A DNA stretch of 64,000 nt from Adiantum capillus-veneris (GCA_014529385.2 CM043963.1:109842912-109906911), one strand, 5' to 3'; shown: positions 22,945 to 34,822, numbered from the stretch's first letter. Notes: a model not told the origin generated them from the letters alone. Numbers and translations are program-made.

Positions 22945-24840
22945 TGTTTAGATGGATCTTCTTAATTTTCTAAATGAACTCCCAAGTGAATTTACGCGAG
23001 AGTCTTTTTTAGTTATGCGGCTGGATTCAGTCTCCATTAGGGAATTGAAGTGGCTCGAGTTTCAAATTGGACTAGAGATTACCTTGTACCCAACACTTAT
23101 GTAGCATGGGAGTTATATATTGAAGCTCAGCCTAAAAATCAAACACAAGTGCCTGATAGGTTCATGACCAACCAAAAACTTTGGGTGAAGAAAAAGATCC
23201 AAGAAGGTGATGTTAAAGTGCAAGGATATGTTCTTTACCTTAACTTATGCTCTCTTTTGGACATACTGAGTCGTTAACTCATACTTAGTAAGAAGTCCCT
23301 TATGTTAAACCAAAGATGAGGTTCTTGTGAGAAGGTCATAATCAGAGTATGTAAGAAGTCAAATGGCGGCAACCAATTCTATTATGTATCCCAGGATTGG
23401 TCCAATAGAGTCTATGGACCTATTCTCAAATACAACCCTCACAATGTTACCATTACCTTTGATGACTATGAGAAACCAAGGTGCATTAGTGACTTTGTTG
23501 AACACAACCAATAGAAGTAAACTCAAGTAGATACTTCTATAGAAATGATGTAAACGAATGCAATGTTCATGTAAATTGCTTTATTGGATTATCACCCAAG
23601 GATGTATTAAGGGGGGAAGAATGGTACAAAAAGAAAGACGTGACTTTTAGTGCATAATTTGAAATGCTAAACTTTGACACCCGAGATGTGAAAAAACATA
23701 GGGATAGAACCTCAATCGTAGGAACCAAGAATCAATTCATTGGACCCTTTCATATTTATGTATCTCCCTAAAAACCCTATGTATCTTTTTGGTCTTCTGC
23801 GATTATTAAAAATTTGATTTTGATATAACACATATTGTTTTGAGGATATAGTAATTGAATTTGAATCTTGGTTTTATCATTCTAATTAACTTGAGTGATG
23901 GGATGTGTGTGTAGAGATGATTCACATCTTACCTTGAGGGATATGGACGGATATACTCTTTTGCCTTATGGTGAAAGAGCATTTCCAAACTGGTGTGAAA
24001 GTACAAAGACTTGTCACTACCACGCATAACGGGGAAGAGAAGAAAACGTTGATGTCTACGGATTTTGTTATACCAAATATTTTCAGAGCTTGGTATCATT
24101 ATGTTGCAGGGAAACCCGATTTTAGACCACCTCAACATAAACTCTCGTCTGTTGGGAGTATTGAGTGGATACAATCTAAGTTGGGAACGGAGATTGTAGT
24201 CACTAATAAAAAATTATACATAGATGAACTTACCCTAAGACCGACAAAAGAAACATGGATGCCCAGAAACATACTTCCTTTAGTAATGGCTACTAAATGC
24301 TTGGACATTGTTATGTTTAATGTATGGGGATGGCACTGCAAAAACAATGACCGACATTCAGTGCCTTGGGAGTTATTCTTTGACTTATTTGGGAAGTCAA
24401 TAATCTACAATCCTCGCAATGTAAAGATTTTATACAATGCCTACAACAGATCTCAGTGCCTTGCAGATTATGCAAATATTCACAGATTAGTACAATAGGA
24501 CACACCGGATGTGTTTCCAAAGGAATATGCTTTCTTCAATGACTACTTTGGGATTATTCATGCCAAAATGGGGGTATCTGTAGAAAACAATATCTTACTC
24601 AAGAATGGTATGACTCACACGCCAACAAAAAAATGTTTTAACCAAAGATCATAAAGGATTGTTGGAGTCAACCATCAGATATACTCAAGGAATGGGACAA
24701 CTAATACTCCATTTGTGGAATGATGTCACAATGGATATTACCGAGTGCATTATGTTAGAGCCACTAGGATTTATTAGAAACTTTCAAGACACCTTGTAGA
24801 CTTTTGAAAACCCAAAGTTTTGTGATATAGAAATTGGGTT
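22300..24840 (+). pseudogene. Leader ORFs before gag, with a repeated unknown domain
   Basis: Three open stretches lie between primer site and gag: 22376-22726 (116 codons), 23050-23277 and 23968-24498 (176 codons). The last two share a motif, D-(Y/F)-(L/V)-(V/I)-P-N-x-(Y/F)-x-A-W-x2-Y, followed by a basic W-x2-K-K/S-K segment, so they look like two copies of one domain. The unit after 24498 continues in frame past a TAG for about 45 codons. No known family recognised. Such a pre-gag coding region is not usual in chromodomain-type gypsy elements. Stops and a (CT)n expansion show decay. Confidence 0.5.
22871..22940. repeat. (CT)n microsatellite
   Basis: About 35 uninterrupted CT units, between the first and second leader ORFs. 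Confidence 0.95.
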
Positions 24841-24974
24841 AATTTATTCATTATTCTTTTTCCTATTTCTTCTCATCTTATCTTTAAACATATATTCTAT
24901 TTGATTTAAGGACTTTGAACGGGATAGAATATTTTACTAAGTGTGACCTTGGTTGATATGGTGTACTAAGTTAC

Positions 24975-26170
24975 CATGCTTCCTAGAGGAAATGCGGTTG
25001 CTGCTAACGCAAATGCACCTATTGCTCCTCAACACACCATCATCAATAGAGACATCGGTGCTATGCTTTGCAAGTCTCAACCTGGGAATTTTAGAGGGAA
25101 AGGCAAAGATGTAGACAAAGTTCTTGAAGATTGGATTGAGCGCATGGATGACTAATTTGACTTAGCTCATTTGTCCGTGGTGAGAAAGAAATCTATCATG
25201 ACTAAGTTCAAACTAGAGAAAACAGCTAAGCTGTTCTTGAGAGACCATTGCACAAAAAACAATGTTGATCATAATGCTGCAACTTGAGATTATCTTAGGA
25301 CCCAAATTAAGAAGAACTATCAGAACAAGGTCTATCATTCAGACCGTATGAATGAGTTTCTTGACTCTACTCAAGGAACTAAAGATCTGGAATCATACTA
25401 TCAACATTTCTTAACCCTTGTCAAGTGTGCTCCAACAGGGATGACTCAAGAGGTCAAAGTACCTCGATTTGTGTCAGGGCTACATAATCCTATGAAGACT
25501 AGACTCGAGAGTCTTCACCTTACCAATTTTACGGATGTCCTTGATGCAGGCAAACCCATTGAAATAGAGTTTACTATTGAAAAAAGGAAACTAGAACCTG
25601 TACTGTTTGTGAAATCAAAAGACCTTGTCTCGAGGAGGAACAAAGATCTGGAAATCCACAGCAAAGAAGAGAGAACATATTACATATGAAAGATAGATAG
25701 GATCATTTATGCTTCACTTCTCTTGATCCTGGTCATCAATCCAGGGATTGTCCCTTTAAGAATTCAAGCTTCACAGGATTGGTGGACAATTCATAAACAT
25801 AGAAATTTCAATCCGAATTAGAATTTCAAAAACTTTAGACCTAGACCATCGGTAGTTCAGAGAACTTCAATCAGTAAAACTTTAACCAAAACCAGAGACA
25901 ACCTTAAAAACAGGGGAATTTTAGACCAAGCAATCCACCTTTTGTTTAGAATGGACCGCCTGTCAACAATAACAACAACGGGAATATTAATCATCAACTT
26001 CATTCAGGAGGAGGAGGAGCAAATCAAAGACCTCAAGGAAGAACTCAAAGGACTAGAGGTGAAGGAAATTAGGCAAACACGTATGTTCATGCTGCAATTG
26101 AGCATCAGAGAGTGAATGAATAATTTTCAGTTATTCAAAACCCAACAGAGTATCAAGATAACCATTTTAC
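24975..26170 (+). pseudogene. gag (plus-strand gypsy)
   Basis: A Gag capsid frame begins near the ATG at 24978 and runs, with a few stops, to about 25690. It has the F-R-G-K-G-K-D-V-D and A-K-L-F-L-R-D-H blocks, then L-E-S-Y-Y-Q-H-F, then V-P-R-F-V-S-G-L of plant gypsy Gag. Near 25705-25755 a degenerate zinc knuckle reads C-F-x7-H-x4-C; the second Cys is gone. An Asn/Gly/Arg-rich tail follows to 26100. Frameshifts and stops inactivate it. Confidence 0.8.
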
Positions 26171-26450
26171 CTTATTGATTGATTTAGGGAGTACACATTC
26201 TTTCATATCTCCTAAGTGCATCAGGAACCTCATTTTGCGTGAACACCCTGATACAGACCTTATAGTAGAATTAGCTATGGGTAGGAAGGTTAGATCTTCT
26301 ACTTCAGTGGATAACTTGAATATTGTTTTGGATGGTCATAATACTTCTGCAAACTTCAGAGTCTTACCCATCAGAATCTATGATGGAATCCTAGGAATGG
26401 ATTGGCTTAAAGTCAATGATGCTCATATACATTGTAAATTAGATGCTTGA
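26171..26450 (+). pseudogene. Retropepsin (plus-strand gypsy)
   Basis: A 91-codon frame with I-D-L-G-S-T-H-S-F-I-S as the active-site loop (the usual D-S-G is D-L-G) and the L-P-I-R-I-Y-D-G-I-L-G-M-D-W-L block that ends gypsy proteases. The catalytic Asp is kept. The next stop falls before the RT. Confidence 0.82.
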
Positions 26451-26639
26451 CCTTTCAAAATGATCAAAACTCTAGAGTTACAGTTACTGGGAAACGGGGA
26501 AAGCCTAAGCTCAAACTAGTGAACTTTACCAAACTTATGAAGAGCCATAAAGGAAGAATGAGAGGATTTATGCAGGAGTAAATCTCAATCCTAAGGAGAA
26601 GAACATAGATTCACCTGAACACGAATGGATAACAGAATT

Positions 26640-27560
26640 TGATGATGTATTTCTCGAAGAAATTTCATAGTTACCACCCAAGCGTGATGTTGATCATGCA
26701 ATAGAGCTTACTCCAAGAGCTCAACCAGTTTCCTCGTAGACCTTACAAAATGTCAGTACTTGAATCAATGAAACTCAAGGAGCAATTAACTCAATTTCTT
26801 GAACAACCCAATGTTTCTCCATGGAGTACTCCTATTCTCTTTAATCAAAAGAAGCATGGTACTTTATGTCTTTGTATTGATTATTGTGGATTGAACCAGG
26901 TAACAGTCAAGAATAAGTATGCAATACCAAGGATTGATGAACTGCTTGACCGTTTATTTACATGGATCTTCTATCTTCACAAAGATTGATCTTAAGTCGG
27001 GGTATTACCAAATCCAAATCAAGGAGGAGGACATACCAAAGATAGGATTTAATACTCGTTTTGGACATTATCAATTTACAGTTATGCCTTTTGGACTTAC
27101 TAATGCTCCTACAACTTTTAATTGTCTTATGACTGAGGTATTTTGAGAGCATCTTGATAATTTTGTTCTTGTCTTCTTTGATGATATCCTGGTTTACTCA
27201 AGAAATAGAGAAGAACATGAACAACATGTGCGACGAGTACTTGAACTTCTCCATCAAATCAACTTTATACCAAACGTAGCAAATACGCCTTCTTCATTGA
27301 CAAGGTGGAATATTTGGGATTTATTGTATCCAAAGATGGTGTTTCTACTGATCCAAGTAAGATCAAAGCTGTTATAGCTTGGCCTACACCAAAATCAATA
27401 CGACAAGTACATGGCTTTCTTGGTTTGACAGGATGGTATCGTACATTTATTGAAGGTTATGCTAAGATTGCATCTCCATTGACTAATACGCTTAAGAAAG
27501 CTAAAGTGTTTACTTGGAATGAAAGTGCTCAAGCTAGTTTTGAAAAACTCAAAGAATTTT
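26640..27560 (+). pseudogene. Reverse transcriptase (plus-strand gypsy)
   Basis: Fragments in several frames: a W-I-T-E-F-D-D-V-F pre-RT block (26630), L-C-I-D-Y-C-G-L-N (26870), the D-L-K-S-G-Y-Y-Q-I block (26990-27020), P-F-G-L-T-N-A-P (27090-27115), the catalytic F-F-D-D-I-L-V-Y-S (27175-27200) and V-E-Y-L-G-F-I-V ... L-G-L-T-G-W-Y-R (27305-27450). At least four frame changes. Both catalytic Asp codons in F-F-D-D survive. Confidence 0.85.
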
Positions 27561-27960
27561 GGTGAATGCTCCCATACTACAGCTTCTAGACATCTCAGAG
27601 ACATTCACTGGGCTCATTGATGCAAGTGGACAAGCAATTGGTGGCGTTTTGTCTCAAGAGGGAAAACCAGTAGCTTATGAATCTCGTATGTTACGTATAC
27701 ATGAGTTAAATTATCCTAGACATGACTTGGAAGTATTGGCCGTTGTCCATGCTCTTAAAATGTGGCGACATTATCTTCTTGGAAGGAGATTTGAGCTACA
27801 TACCGACCATAGAAGGTTGAAGTGGATCTACACCCAACCTGACCTTAATATACGGCAATGAAGATGGATGGAGTTCTTATAAAAATATGATTTTGGAATT
27901 GAATATAAACCCGGGAAGAAAAATCTTGTGGTCAATGCCTTAAGCAGGAAGAGTACTGTA
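27559..27960 (+). pseudogene. RNase H (plus-strand gypsy)
   Basis: A 100-codon open stretch with [13 protein letters not shown], then [12 protein letters not shown] and L-H-T-D-H-R-R-L: the D, E and D residues of the RNase H active site. After a TGA at 27859 the frame continues to the N-A-L-S-R-K end motif near 27950. This domain removes the RNA strand during cDNA synthesis. Confidence 0.85.
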
Positions 27961-28169
27961 GCGGCTGTCACAACCTCTACTACTTCTTTAATTGACCTTA
28001 TTCGAGAAGGTATGACTCAGGACCCATATTACTTTAGAATCTAGTACTTGATAAACCTAAATTATTGCACAAAGAAGTAAGAAAGGAAAATCAAAGGCTT
28101 TCACGTTGAAGGAGATGACCTTTACTTTGGTAACCGTCTTTGTATTCCAAATCAAGGTGAAATTAAACT

Positions 28170-28621
28170 CATTAGGTGAAATTTAGACTCACAAAGGGGG
28201 CCCTTTAAGGAGTTTGACTTTACCTCTCTCTACCAAATGGGCGCATGGATAAATTTTTGCAAACAAACTCCAAAGTTGGCAGAGGTTTGACAATTAGAAT
28301 GTCCTCTTGAAGCTCTATCTACTGATATATAGCACGCCTTGAGATTCCTCATATTTTAGAAGATTCTTTTTTTGATTCACTTAGATTCCGACAGAGTTGT
28401 TACATCATAGGTGAATCAAAAAAAGAATCTTCTAAAGTATGAGGAATCTCATGGTGTGCTATATATCAGTAGATAGAGCTTGAAGAGGAAATTCTAATTG
28501 TCAAACCTCCAACAACTTTAGAGTTTGTTTGCAAAAATGTATCCATGCGTCCATTTTGATAGAGAGAGGTAAAGTAAAACTCATTAAAGGGCCCCTTTGT
28601 GAGTCCAAATTTCACCTAATG
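28170..28621. mobile_element. Foldback element (452 bp), second copy
   Basis: Long inverted arms (about 200 bp) with ends CATTAGGTGAAATTT at 28170 and the complement ending at 28621. They surround a short loop with G-A-T-T-C-rich sequence near 28370-28420. Related to 13596-14030. It sits between RNase H and the integrase zinc domain of the plus-strand gypsy. Non-coding. Confidence 0.85.
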
Positions 28622-28830
28622 CCAGATATTCAGGAAGCTCATGATATACCTATAGTAGGACATCTAGGATACATTAAGACTTACTCTACTATAAGAAAGA
28701 GTTTCTTTTGGCCAGGATTGAAGCACAACGTATTGAACTATGTTACAAGATGTTTAACATGTCAACATATTAAAGCTGACGAATTCGATACCCCGGTAAG
28801 ATTCAACCTATTGATGCTCCACAAATAAAA
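28622..28830 (+). pseudogene. Integrase zinc-binding domain (plus-strand gypsy)
   Basis: After the foldback: E-A-H-D-I-P-I-V-G-H, then S-F-F-W-P-G-L, then R-C-L-T-C-Q-H, the HH-CC module. The open stretch that spans it starts inside the foldback arm, so its first 30 or so codons are not integrase. Confidence 0.85.
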
Positions 28831-29744
28831 TGGGAATGCATATCCATGGATTTCATTATAGGACTTCCTACATCTCTAGGATATGACCTCGAGGGGTGCA
28901 CTATATAATCATGTTAGTGTATAAGCTGAGTTCGAAAGGAGGGGTTTTAAAATGCAAAAATTTTAAGCAATTTAACAAAGATACATTAAAATGAGGGGGT
29001 TTTGCATTCAATTGTGAAAAAAAATCCTAAAATAAGGACTTTTTTAACTGATTCAAACATGTTAAAAGAGAGTTTTTTTTAATATTCCATGAACGCACGT
29101 TATATAGGGGGGTACTGAATGGTGAACCCCCCCAGGATATGACTCTACTTTTGTGGTTGTTGATATGCTTACAGAAATGTCCCATTTATTTCGAGTCAAG
29201 ACAGCATTTACGGCTAAGGATATAGCTCAAGTCTTCATGAAAGGTGTTTTCATGTGTCACGGTTTACCTCGACAAATAATTTTTTATCGTGATGCGAAGT
29301 TCATCTCTAATTTATGGAAAGCCTTATTCTTAGCTGCAGGAACCCAATTAGCCTTTAGTACTGCTTATCATCCTCAAACTGATGGATAGATATAAAGAAC
29401 AAATCAAATCATTGAAGACATGTTGAGAGCTTATTGTATGCCTGAGCAGAGCAACTGGACTCGATATTTGTATTTGGTTGAGTTTACATATAATTCATCA
29501 TTCCAATGCTCAATTGGAATGTCTCCTTTTCAAGCATTATATGGACAAGAGTGTTTTATTCCACTCTAATGGATTGACCCTCTCATACGAGTTCAAGCAT
29601 CCAAAGAAATGTTGCATGAAATGCAAATACAGACCGATATTATACGGTAGGATATTAAGACTGCTCAAGATAGACAGAAGAGTTATGCTGATCCAAAATG
29701 ATCTACTAGACTTCTTGAAGAAGGAGATATGGTATTTTTGAGGG
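28831..29744 (+). pseudogene. Integrase catalytic core (plus-strand gypsy), catalytic Glu codon is a stop
   Basis: The first Asp block (S-M-D-F-I-I-G-L-P) lies at about 28845, left of the small TIR insertion. The core resumes at 29144 with V-V-V-D-M, then H-G-L-P-R-Q-I-I-F-Y-R-D-A-K (second Asp) and Y-H-P-Q-T-D-G near 29370-29388. Directly after, the codons that normally encode Q-T-E-R read TAG ATA TAA AGA, so the catalytic Glu position is TAA. More stops follow before the Y-N-S-S-F block. Inactive. Confidence 0.85.
28888..29133. mobile_element. Small TIR element (246 bp) with 10-bp target duplication
   Basis: Flanked by exact direct repeats AGGATATGAC (28878-28887 and 29134-29143). The ends are C/G-rich imperfect inverted repeats (CTCGAGGGGTGCAC at left; GGTGAACCCCCCC at right) with TATATA nearby on each side. 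A 9-10 bp duplication points to a Mutator-like family. Non-coding, AT-rich. Confidence 0.75.
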
Positions 29745-30110
29745 TGAAACCCAAACGTAGTTCTTTATCAATGGGTAGTGTAAGAAGTTAAGTGCCTTTT
29801 ATTGTGGACCTTTTGTAATCACAAAGCGGATTAATGATCAAGCTTACAGACTCTTGCTACCACCACACATAAAGGTACATGATGTTTTTCATGCCAGCTT
29901 ACTCAGGAAGTATCTACCTGATCCACAATATATTCTTGATGATTCTCTATTATCTACATCTACTGACGGAACTTTTGAAAGTGCCAGCATTGTCTACATC
30001 TACTGATGGAACTACATCTCTATTATCTACATCTACTGACGGAACTTTTGACAGTGCCAGCATTGTCCTTCATTTTTGGGTTCAAATGCTTATTCACCTT
30101 GATTGATCAA
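29745..30110 (+). pseudogene. Integrase C-terminus with duplicated tail; end of plus-strand gypsy
   Basis: 29745-29930 encodes the end of the SH3-like domain in broken frames (G-P-F-V-I-T-K-R-I-N, then H-D-V-F-H-A-S-L-L-R-K-Y). A segment of about 45 bp, TTATCTACATCTACTGACGG and the bases after it, is present at 29948-29996 and again at 30024-30068. No chromodomain was recognised. Similarity to any gypsy element stops near 30110. Confidence 0.7.
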
Positions 30111-30214
30111 GGACTTTCTTTAGAATCCAAATTCCACTCTTCAATCTCTTGATCATCTGGGAGAAGCCAATTTGGGCCACCTCCCTTCCTTTTGGCCAGT
30201 GACTCCGCAACATA

Positions 30215-31752
30215 TTACCTGAACAAATTTTCTAGTTCTGGATTCTCATTCTGAACTCTAGCGACCTCTTTAGTTTGCATTGGTGTACTAGAATCTGAAT
30301 ATCCCTCTTTGGAGTCTGATGGTTCCTCTGGCCGACCAGCCAACTGAAGTGGTCTCTCTCCAAGATTCAATTCAGTAAACCGATCTGGAAACTGCTTTCT
30401 CTGTTTCTCAGCTTGAGCCTTGTTAAAGTAACAGTGCATTCAAATTGATTTCAACCAACAAAAAAATGTTCATCGCTACGAGCATCCGTTCAATCTTCTT
30501 AATCCCATATTTTTGGCAAAGATCCTCAGATCGAAGTGCTTTCTTCCAGCTTCTGGCGTCATTTGTCTGGAGCCGGATTCTCCTACTAGACCTTGAATGT
30601 TTATGGTTTGATTTGCATAATCATGAACAACCTGCGCCGTCTGAAGCCATGGTCGTCCCACTAGCATACCATATGCTCCTTGGACATCTAGTACAAATAG
30701 TTGGTATTGAATTTCTCTTTACCCACCCTAATATGCATATTCTCGATCATACCAATTGCCTGAACAACTCTATGATCATACATTTTAACCTTAAAGGGTC
30801 CTGGTTTTAAATTAGTTATACCAAGCCTTTGCTAAAGATGTGCCCCTAGAATATTCACACTTGCCCCTCCATCAGGTATAACACCGGATAGCGGCTCCCA
30901 TTGTTTCCTGACCTTCTAATCCACCTGGATTATTGGCACCTCATCATCTCTAACAACCAACAAATCAACTTCTCTGGCATCAGCTTCAACTTTTCTCTGC
31001 TATTTAATAAACTTTACTGCTTCAAGTAAAGTCTTCATAATTTCATCTAATTCGACCGCCGTCAATTTTTGAATTTGTTCACAGATTTTGGCATAGATGT
31101 CTTCTCTCTCCTGATCAGAATTATCATTAGAACTCAAGGAATCGTGACTATCTTCACATTGCCAATCCTCTATTTTGGTGTCTTTATTGAGCCTTGGCTG
31201 AACGCTAAGAAAGACATTGTGCTTTCTCCAGTTCAGTGTTTTCTATTGCAATCAAATTTGATTTGACCTGCCCTAGATCATCCACCAGTCCTTGCACTAC
31301 GGCAAGCATGGTCTCAGAGATTCCAGATCCTGACTGATCTTGCTGCCTTTTCTCAGAAGATGGGGTTGGGATCTTCTGAATAGCAGGAGAATTAGAACTC
31401 TCCAGTTGTTCTGGTAGCTTATTAGCTAGATCCTCTGTAATCTTAGTTGCCATTTCTCGCTGCTCTTGCCATTCATCAACTACCTTCTCCTTGCCCTTAG
31501 TCTTCCATACTTCTCTATATTGGTCCATTTATTACTGGGTTCAGGAATGACTAGTTTCACAGGCTTGTCTGAAAGTTCTTCAATAATCACCCCTTTATTG
31601 TGAGTGACTGCCCATACTGGAACTAATTCTGGTGCTTTTGCCTCAGGTACCTCAGTATTGGGTGCATCTCGATACTGAGCTGCAAAGTGCCCATATTTCC
31701 CACAACTATAGTAGTTAAAACTTCACTTCTAGAAATCCCCACGACCTCGGTC
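30215..31752 (-). pseudogene. Retropepsin and flanks (minus-strand gag-protease relic)
   Basis: On the minus strand a D-G-G-A-S-V-N-I-L active-site type motif lies near 30880-30860. About 60 codons further, V-G-R-P-W-L (30670-30650) marks the end of the protease. 30439-30215 is an acidic linker as found before RT. Upstream, 31528-31205 is a hydrophilic Gag-Pol linker. There is no RT: the relic stops near 30115, at the end of the plus-strand gypsy. Frames are broken in several places. Confidence 0.7.
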
Positions 31753-33165
31753 TCAGCCAGTACCCCCTTGGTATCTGTCGTGCCCAGTACCAGTCCCACC
31801 AGTACCTAAATTTTCCTCTTTATGTCCACTGGTCATCTCTACCTTAGCTGATTCGGCATTTGTAAATGCAATTAGAGATAGATCCTTACCTCTCTTGAAA
31901 TGATGGATTTGAATGCCACAGTTATTCCACAGATGGCCATACGCTTTGCAGTACGTGCAGTGTGGGCATTCTTTGGAAACATGATCTTTGGATTTGCATT
32001 TGGAGCACCAGGTTTCCATCTTCCTGACTGGTGGTCTGGTTTGGTTGATTTTAGCAATCTGCCTGGCCATTCTGTCGATTTTTTGGAACCAAGGCCCTGT
32101 CTTAGCCTTGTCCTTGCTCTTTTTGTTTGAACTACTATCAGGACTACTGGAAGTCTCACTGGAGTGGGAATTCTCTGTAGAAGAGCTGCTACTGCTTGAC
32201 CTCCGCTTCTTATGGCTTCACTCCTTCTTGGCTTGGTGCGCTTCAGAGCTCTCTCCACCAAGTCATTAAACTTCTTCTTGGGTGAAGGTACCTCTTTCTC
32301 TCTCAGCTTCTTGCTGCAAAATCCATTTAGAAACCATGCACGCAGTCTTTTTTTTGAAGGTGGTTCTTGCAGCTTCCTGGTCAACTCTTTCATCTTTTCC
32401 ACATAGCTTCTTACATACAATTTTCCTTGCCTAATCTTGTCCAGCTCACTGAGAATGTCTTCATCACCTTTGTTGTCTAAATACTCAAGCTTGAAAGCCT
32501 TGATCAATTTATTGTAAGACCTGAGCTGGCAAGCTGGATAGTGGTAAGACCATTTTGTTGCCACATCCTTCAGTGTTTGAGGAAAATACTCTCCGGAGTC
32601 ATCTTCATCAATATGCTTTAATTCAGCACATTGCTCAAAGGCTTGAATGTGGACATCAAGATTGTCCTTTTTTCCACGTTTGAAAACTGGAATAGAGATC
32701 TTTAAAGAAACAGTGTAATCATGCCTGTTTATACCCTCTGGTTCCTCTAGTGTTGGTAGCCGGCGGACTGCGTCTGGATGACTTCCTGTAATGATTAGTG
32801 TCGGCATCCTAATGACCTTCCTTTTTAGTTTTAGTCTTAGTATCTACCTTGGCCTTCCTGCTTGTACTATGATGATTGCCTTTGCTACCCTTGGCCTCAG
32901 CTGTCTTGTGTGTGGACCTAGAACCTTGAGTCTTGGTTCTGTGTTCCTCACGCTCAGCCCTCCTCCTCCTTGAGTGAATGAAATATTGAGAGTCTTTGGC
33001 CTCTTCATCATTAATCTGCTCCTCCTGAGCTTCAGTCTCACTCTCGGGGTCCCTCTCAATATCAGACTCTCTTGCTGACACTTTTGGAATAGGGTCGATT
33101 TGTGTGGAATCAGTGAGAATCCGGGTTGATGATTTTCAACCACGACTGACTCTGGGCGGCATGTT
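31753..33165 (-). pseudogene. gag with two zinc knuckles (minus-strand relic)
   Basis: It starts near an ATG at 33162 with an Arg/Ser/Glu-rich leader (33081-32809). After a frameshift, a capsid frame (32807-32200) follows with V-A-T-K-W-S-Y-H-Y-P, L-I-K-A-F-K-L-E-Y-L and V-R-S-Y-V-E-K-M-K-E-L, a typical retrotransposon Gag arrangement. A second frameshift leads to 32070-31753 with two adjacent knuckles, both C-x2-C-x4-H-x4-C. Gag packages element RNA. It differs in sequence from the giant-element gag, so it is a separate family. No LTR or primer site was found next to it. Confidence 0.78.
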
Positions 33166-34040
33166 TGTAGCTAAGAATTCTAACTGGGAGACACAACTCA
33201 CTGGTCTAAGAGCAATCAGATCTAGCCACCATGATACCCTTGTAATCTTATGATAAACATGCATTATAACCCATACACTAATCACATGATTAACCACTTA
33301 TATCTACTTGCAAGAACAATCCATCATTTTAGTCGGACAAAATTCTTGAATATGATTATCTAATTCATGCAAGCATCTAGGTTACATTGATGAAGAATTG
33401 TGAATGCAATCACCACAATTGATTATACAAGCATCTATGTTACATTGATGAAGAATTGTGCATGCAATCACCACAATTGATTATACAAGCATCTATGTTA
33501 CATTGATGAAGAATTGTGCATGCAATCACCACAATTGATTATACAATCAAGTAGTGAGACCGTCATTACTTTGTAATGTAGAGAAACTACCATAAATTAG
33601 GTATAATGATTGTTGATTTCTCATTGAGAACAGGTAAATAAGAGTATAGGATTTGTTAATAGTGTAGCAATTGGAAAGGATTCCAATTGAGAGAAGAGAT
33701 TGATAATAGCTTGATTAAACAATAGATTTACATTACCCAAATGTGATTTGGAGTCATTGATCTCTCAAATCTTTGATGTAGGAGCTTCATCCCTCTTGCT
33801 AAAATAATGAATAGAGGTGTCACAAGCTCCTACTTAGCCATTAGAGGTGTCCCTCTTTACCCTTTTGGGTGATACACCTCATGTAGTGCCCCCATGCTCA
33901 TAGTCAATTATTTTATAAGAGATGGGTCCATGGATTATGGGCATACATGGACATACATACACATGCACATACATGTCCATGCACATGCATACATTTGCAT
34001 ACCTTAGACTTAGGAATTAATTTATTAACACTATGATGAA
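33166..34040. other. Non-coding region, probably LTR or leader sequence
   Basis: No gene. It holds the 58-bp tandem repeat (33369-33542) and, near 33905-33920 on the minus strand, a TATAAAATA box that could belong to the LTR whose start is at 34822. The LTR's left end was not identified. Confidence 0.45.
33369..33542. repeat. 58-bp tandem repeat, three units
   Basis: Units start at 33369, 33427 and 33485. The second and third are identical; the first differs at a few bases. The core is ACATTGATGAAGAATTGTG. Confidence 0.92.
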
Positions 34041-34822
34041 AATTAATTGTCTAGAGTGAGCTTGGCTTATCAAAATTTAATTCTAAAAGGTTCTATTAAA
34101 AGAAAATCTTAAGGATAATAAGCTAAGGTGTCAGACGTACACACTTGCTATATTTATCAATTTTTGGAGCACGTAGCTAATTTTATGGAAATTCAGGATG
34201 GGGTAGACTTTAATGAAACGCGGGCTGTGTATAGGTGGGTGTAAGTACCTCAATTGTTTTTGTTTTGGGCGAAAACAAGAAAAAGAAAAAAAATTACTTT
34301 TGGAAAGCTTACAACAATATATTTATCATTAGCTCATCAGAGGAGAAAAAGCTGTCAAAATTAGTAACATTTTGTATATGACTAGAATGGCATGATATGT
34401 ATTCTTTTACATGGAAATTCCCTCTCCAAGTGTGGCAGAGACCTCACATTCAAGAAAATTAATTGTCTAGAGTGAGCTTGGCTTATCAGAATTTAATTCT
34501 GAAAGTTGTTATTAAAAGACAAGCTTGAGGATGATAAACTTTGTTAGATGCACACACCTGCTATATTTAGCAAATTTTGGAGATTTTAATGAGACGGTCG
34601 TGTCTAGGTGGGTGTAAGCACCTCAAAACTTTCTATTTTTGGATGAAAATGACAAAAAAGTAAAAATTTCAATTTCGAAAATCTTATAACAATATATTTA
34701 TCATTAACTCATCAAAGGAGAAAAATTGACAAAATTAGTAACTTTTTGTATATGACTAGAATGGCTTGATATGTATTCCTTTACATGGGAATCCCCTCTC
34801 CAAGTGTTGCAGAGACCTTACA
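34041..34822 (-). repeat. LTR of a second chromodomain family, with internal tandem duplication
   Basis: On the minus strand it begins TGTAAGGTCTCTGC at 34822, right after a G-rich tract (TTGGGGAGAA, 34823-34832). A second start-like TGTGAGGTCTCTGCC is at 34448, and the roughly 370-410 bp after each are similar (34822-34456 and 34448-34041). So the U3 segment is tandemly duplicated, or two elements' LTR starts lie in tandem. Confidence 0.7.

Larger units (their letters stand above)
22035..30110 (+). mobile_element. Plus-strand Ty3/gypsy element, internal region, 3' LTR missing
   Basis: In order: primer site, leader ORFs (22300-24840), gag (24975-26170), retropepsin, RT, RNase H, integrase zinc domain, core and C-terminus (to about 29950). 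It is interrupted by a foldback (28170-28621) and a small TIR element (28888-29133). It ends near 30110 against an unrelated minus-strand relic, so the 3' LTR was lost. Heavily mutated. Confidence 0.85.

Noticed and set aside
33369-33542. Direct repeats that might suggest a CRISPR-like array
   Set aside because: The 58-bp units abut each other with no variable spacers, in plant transposon DNA; it is a minisatellite.
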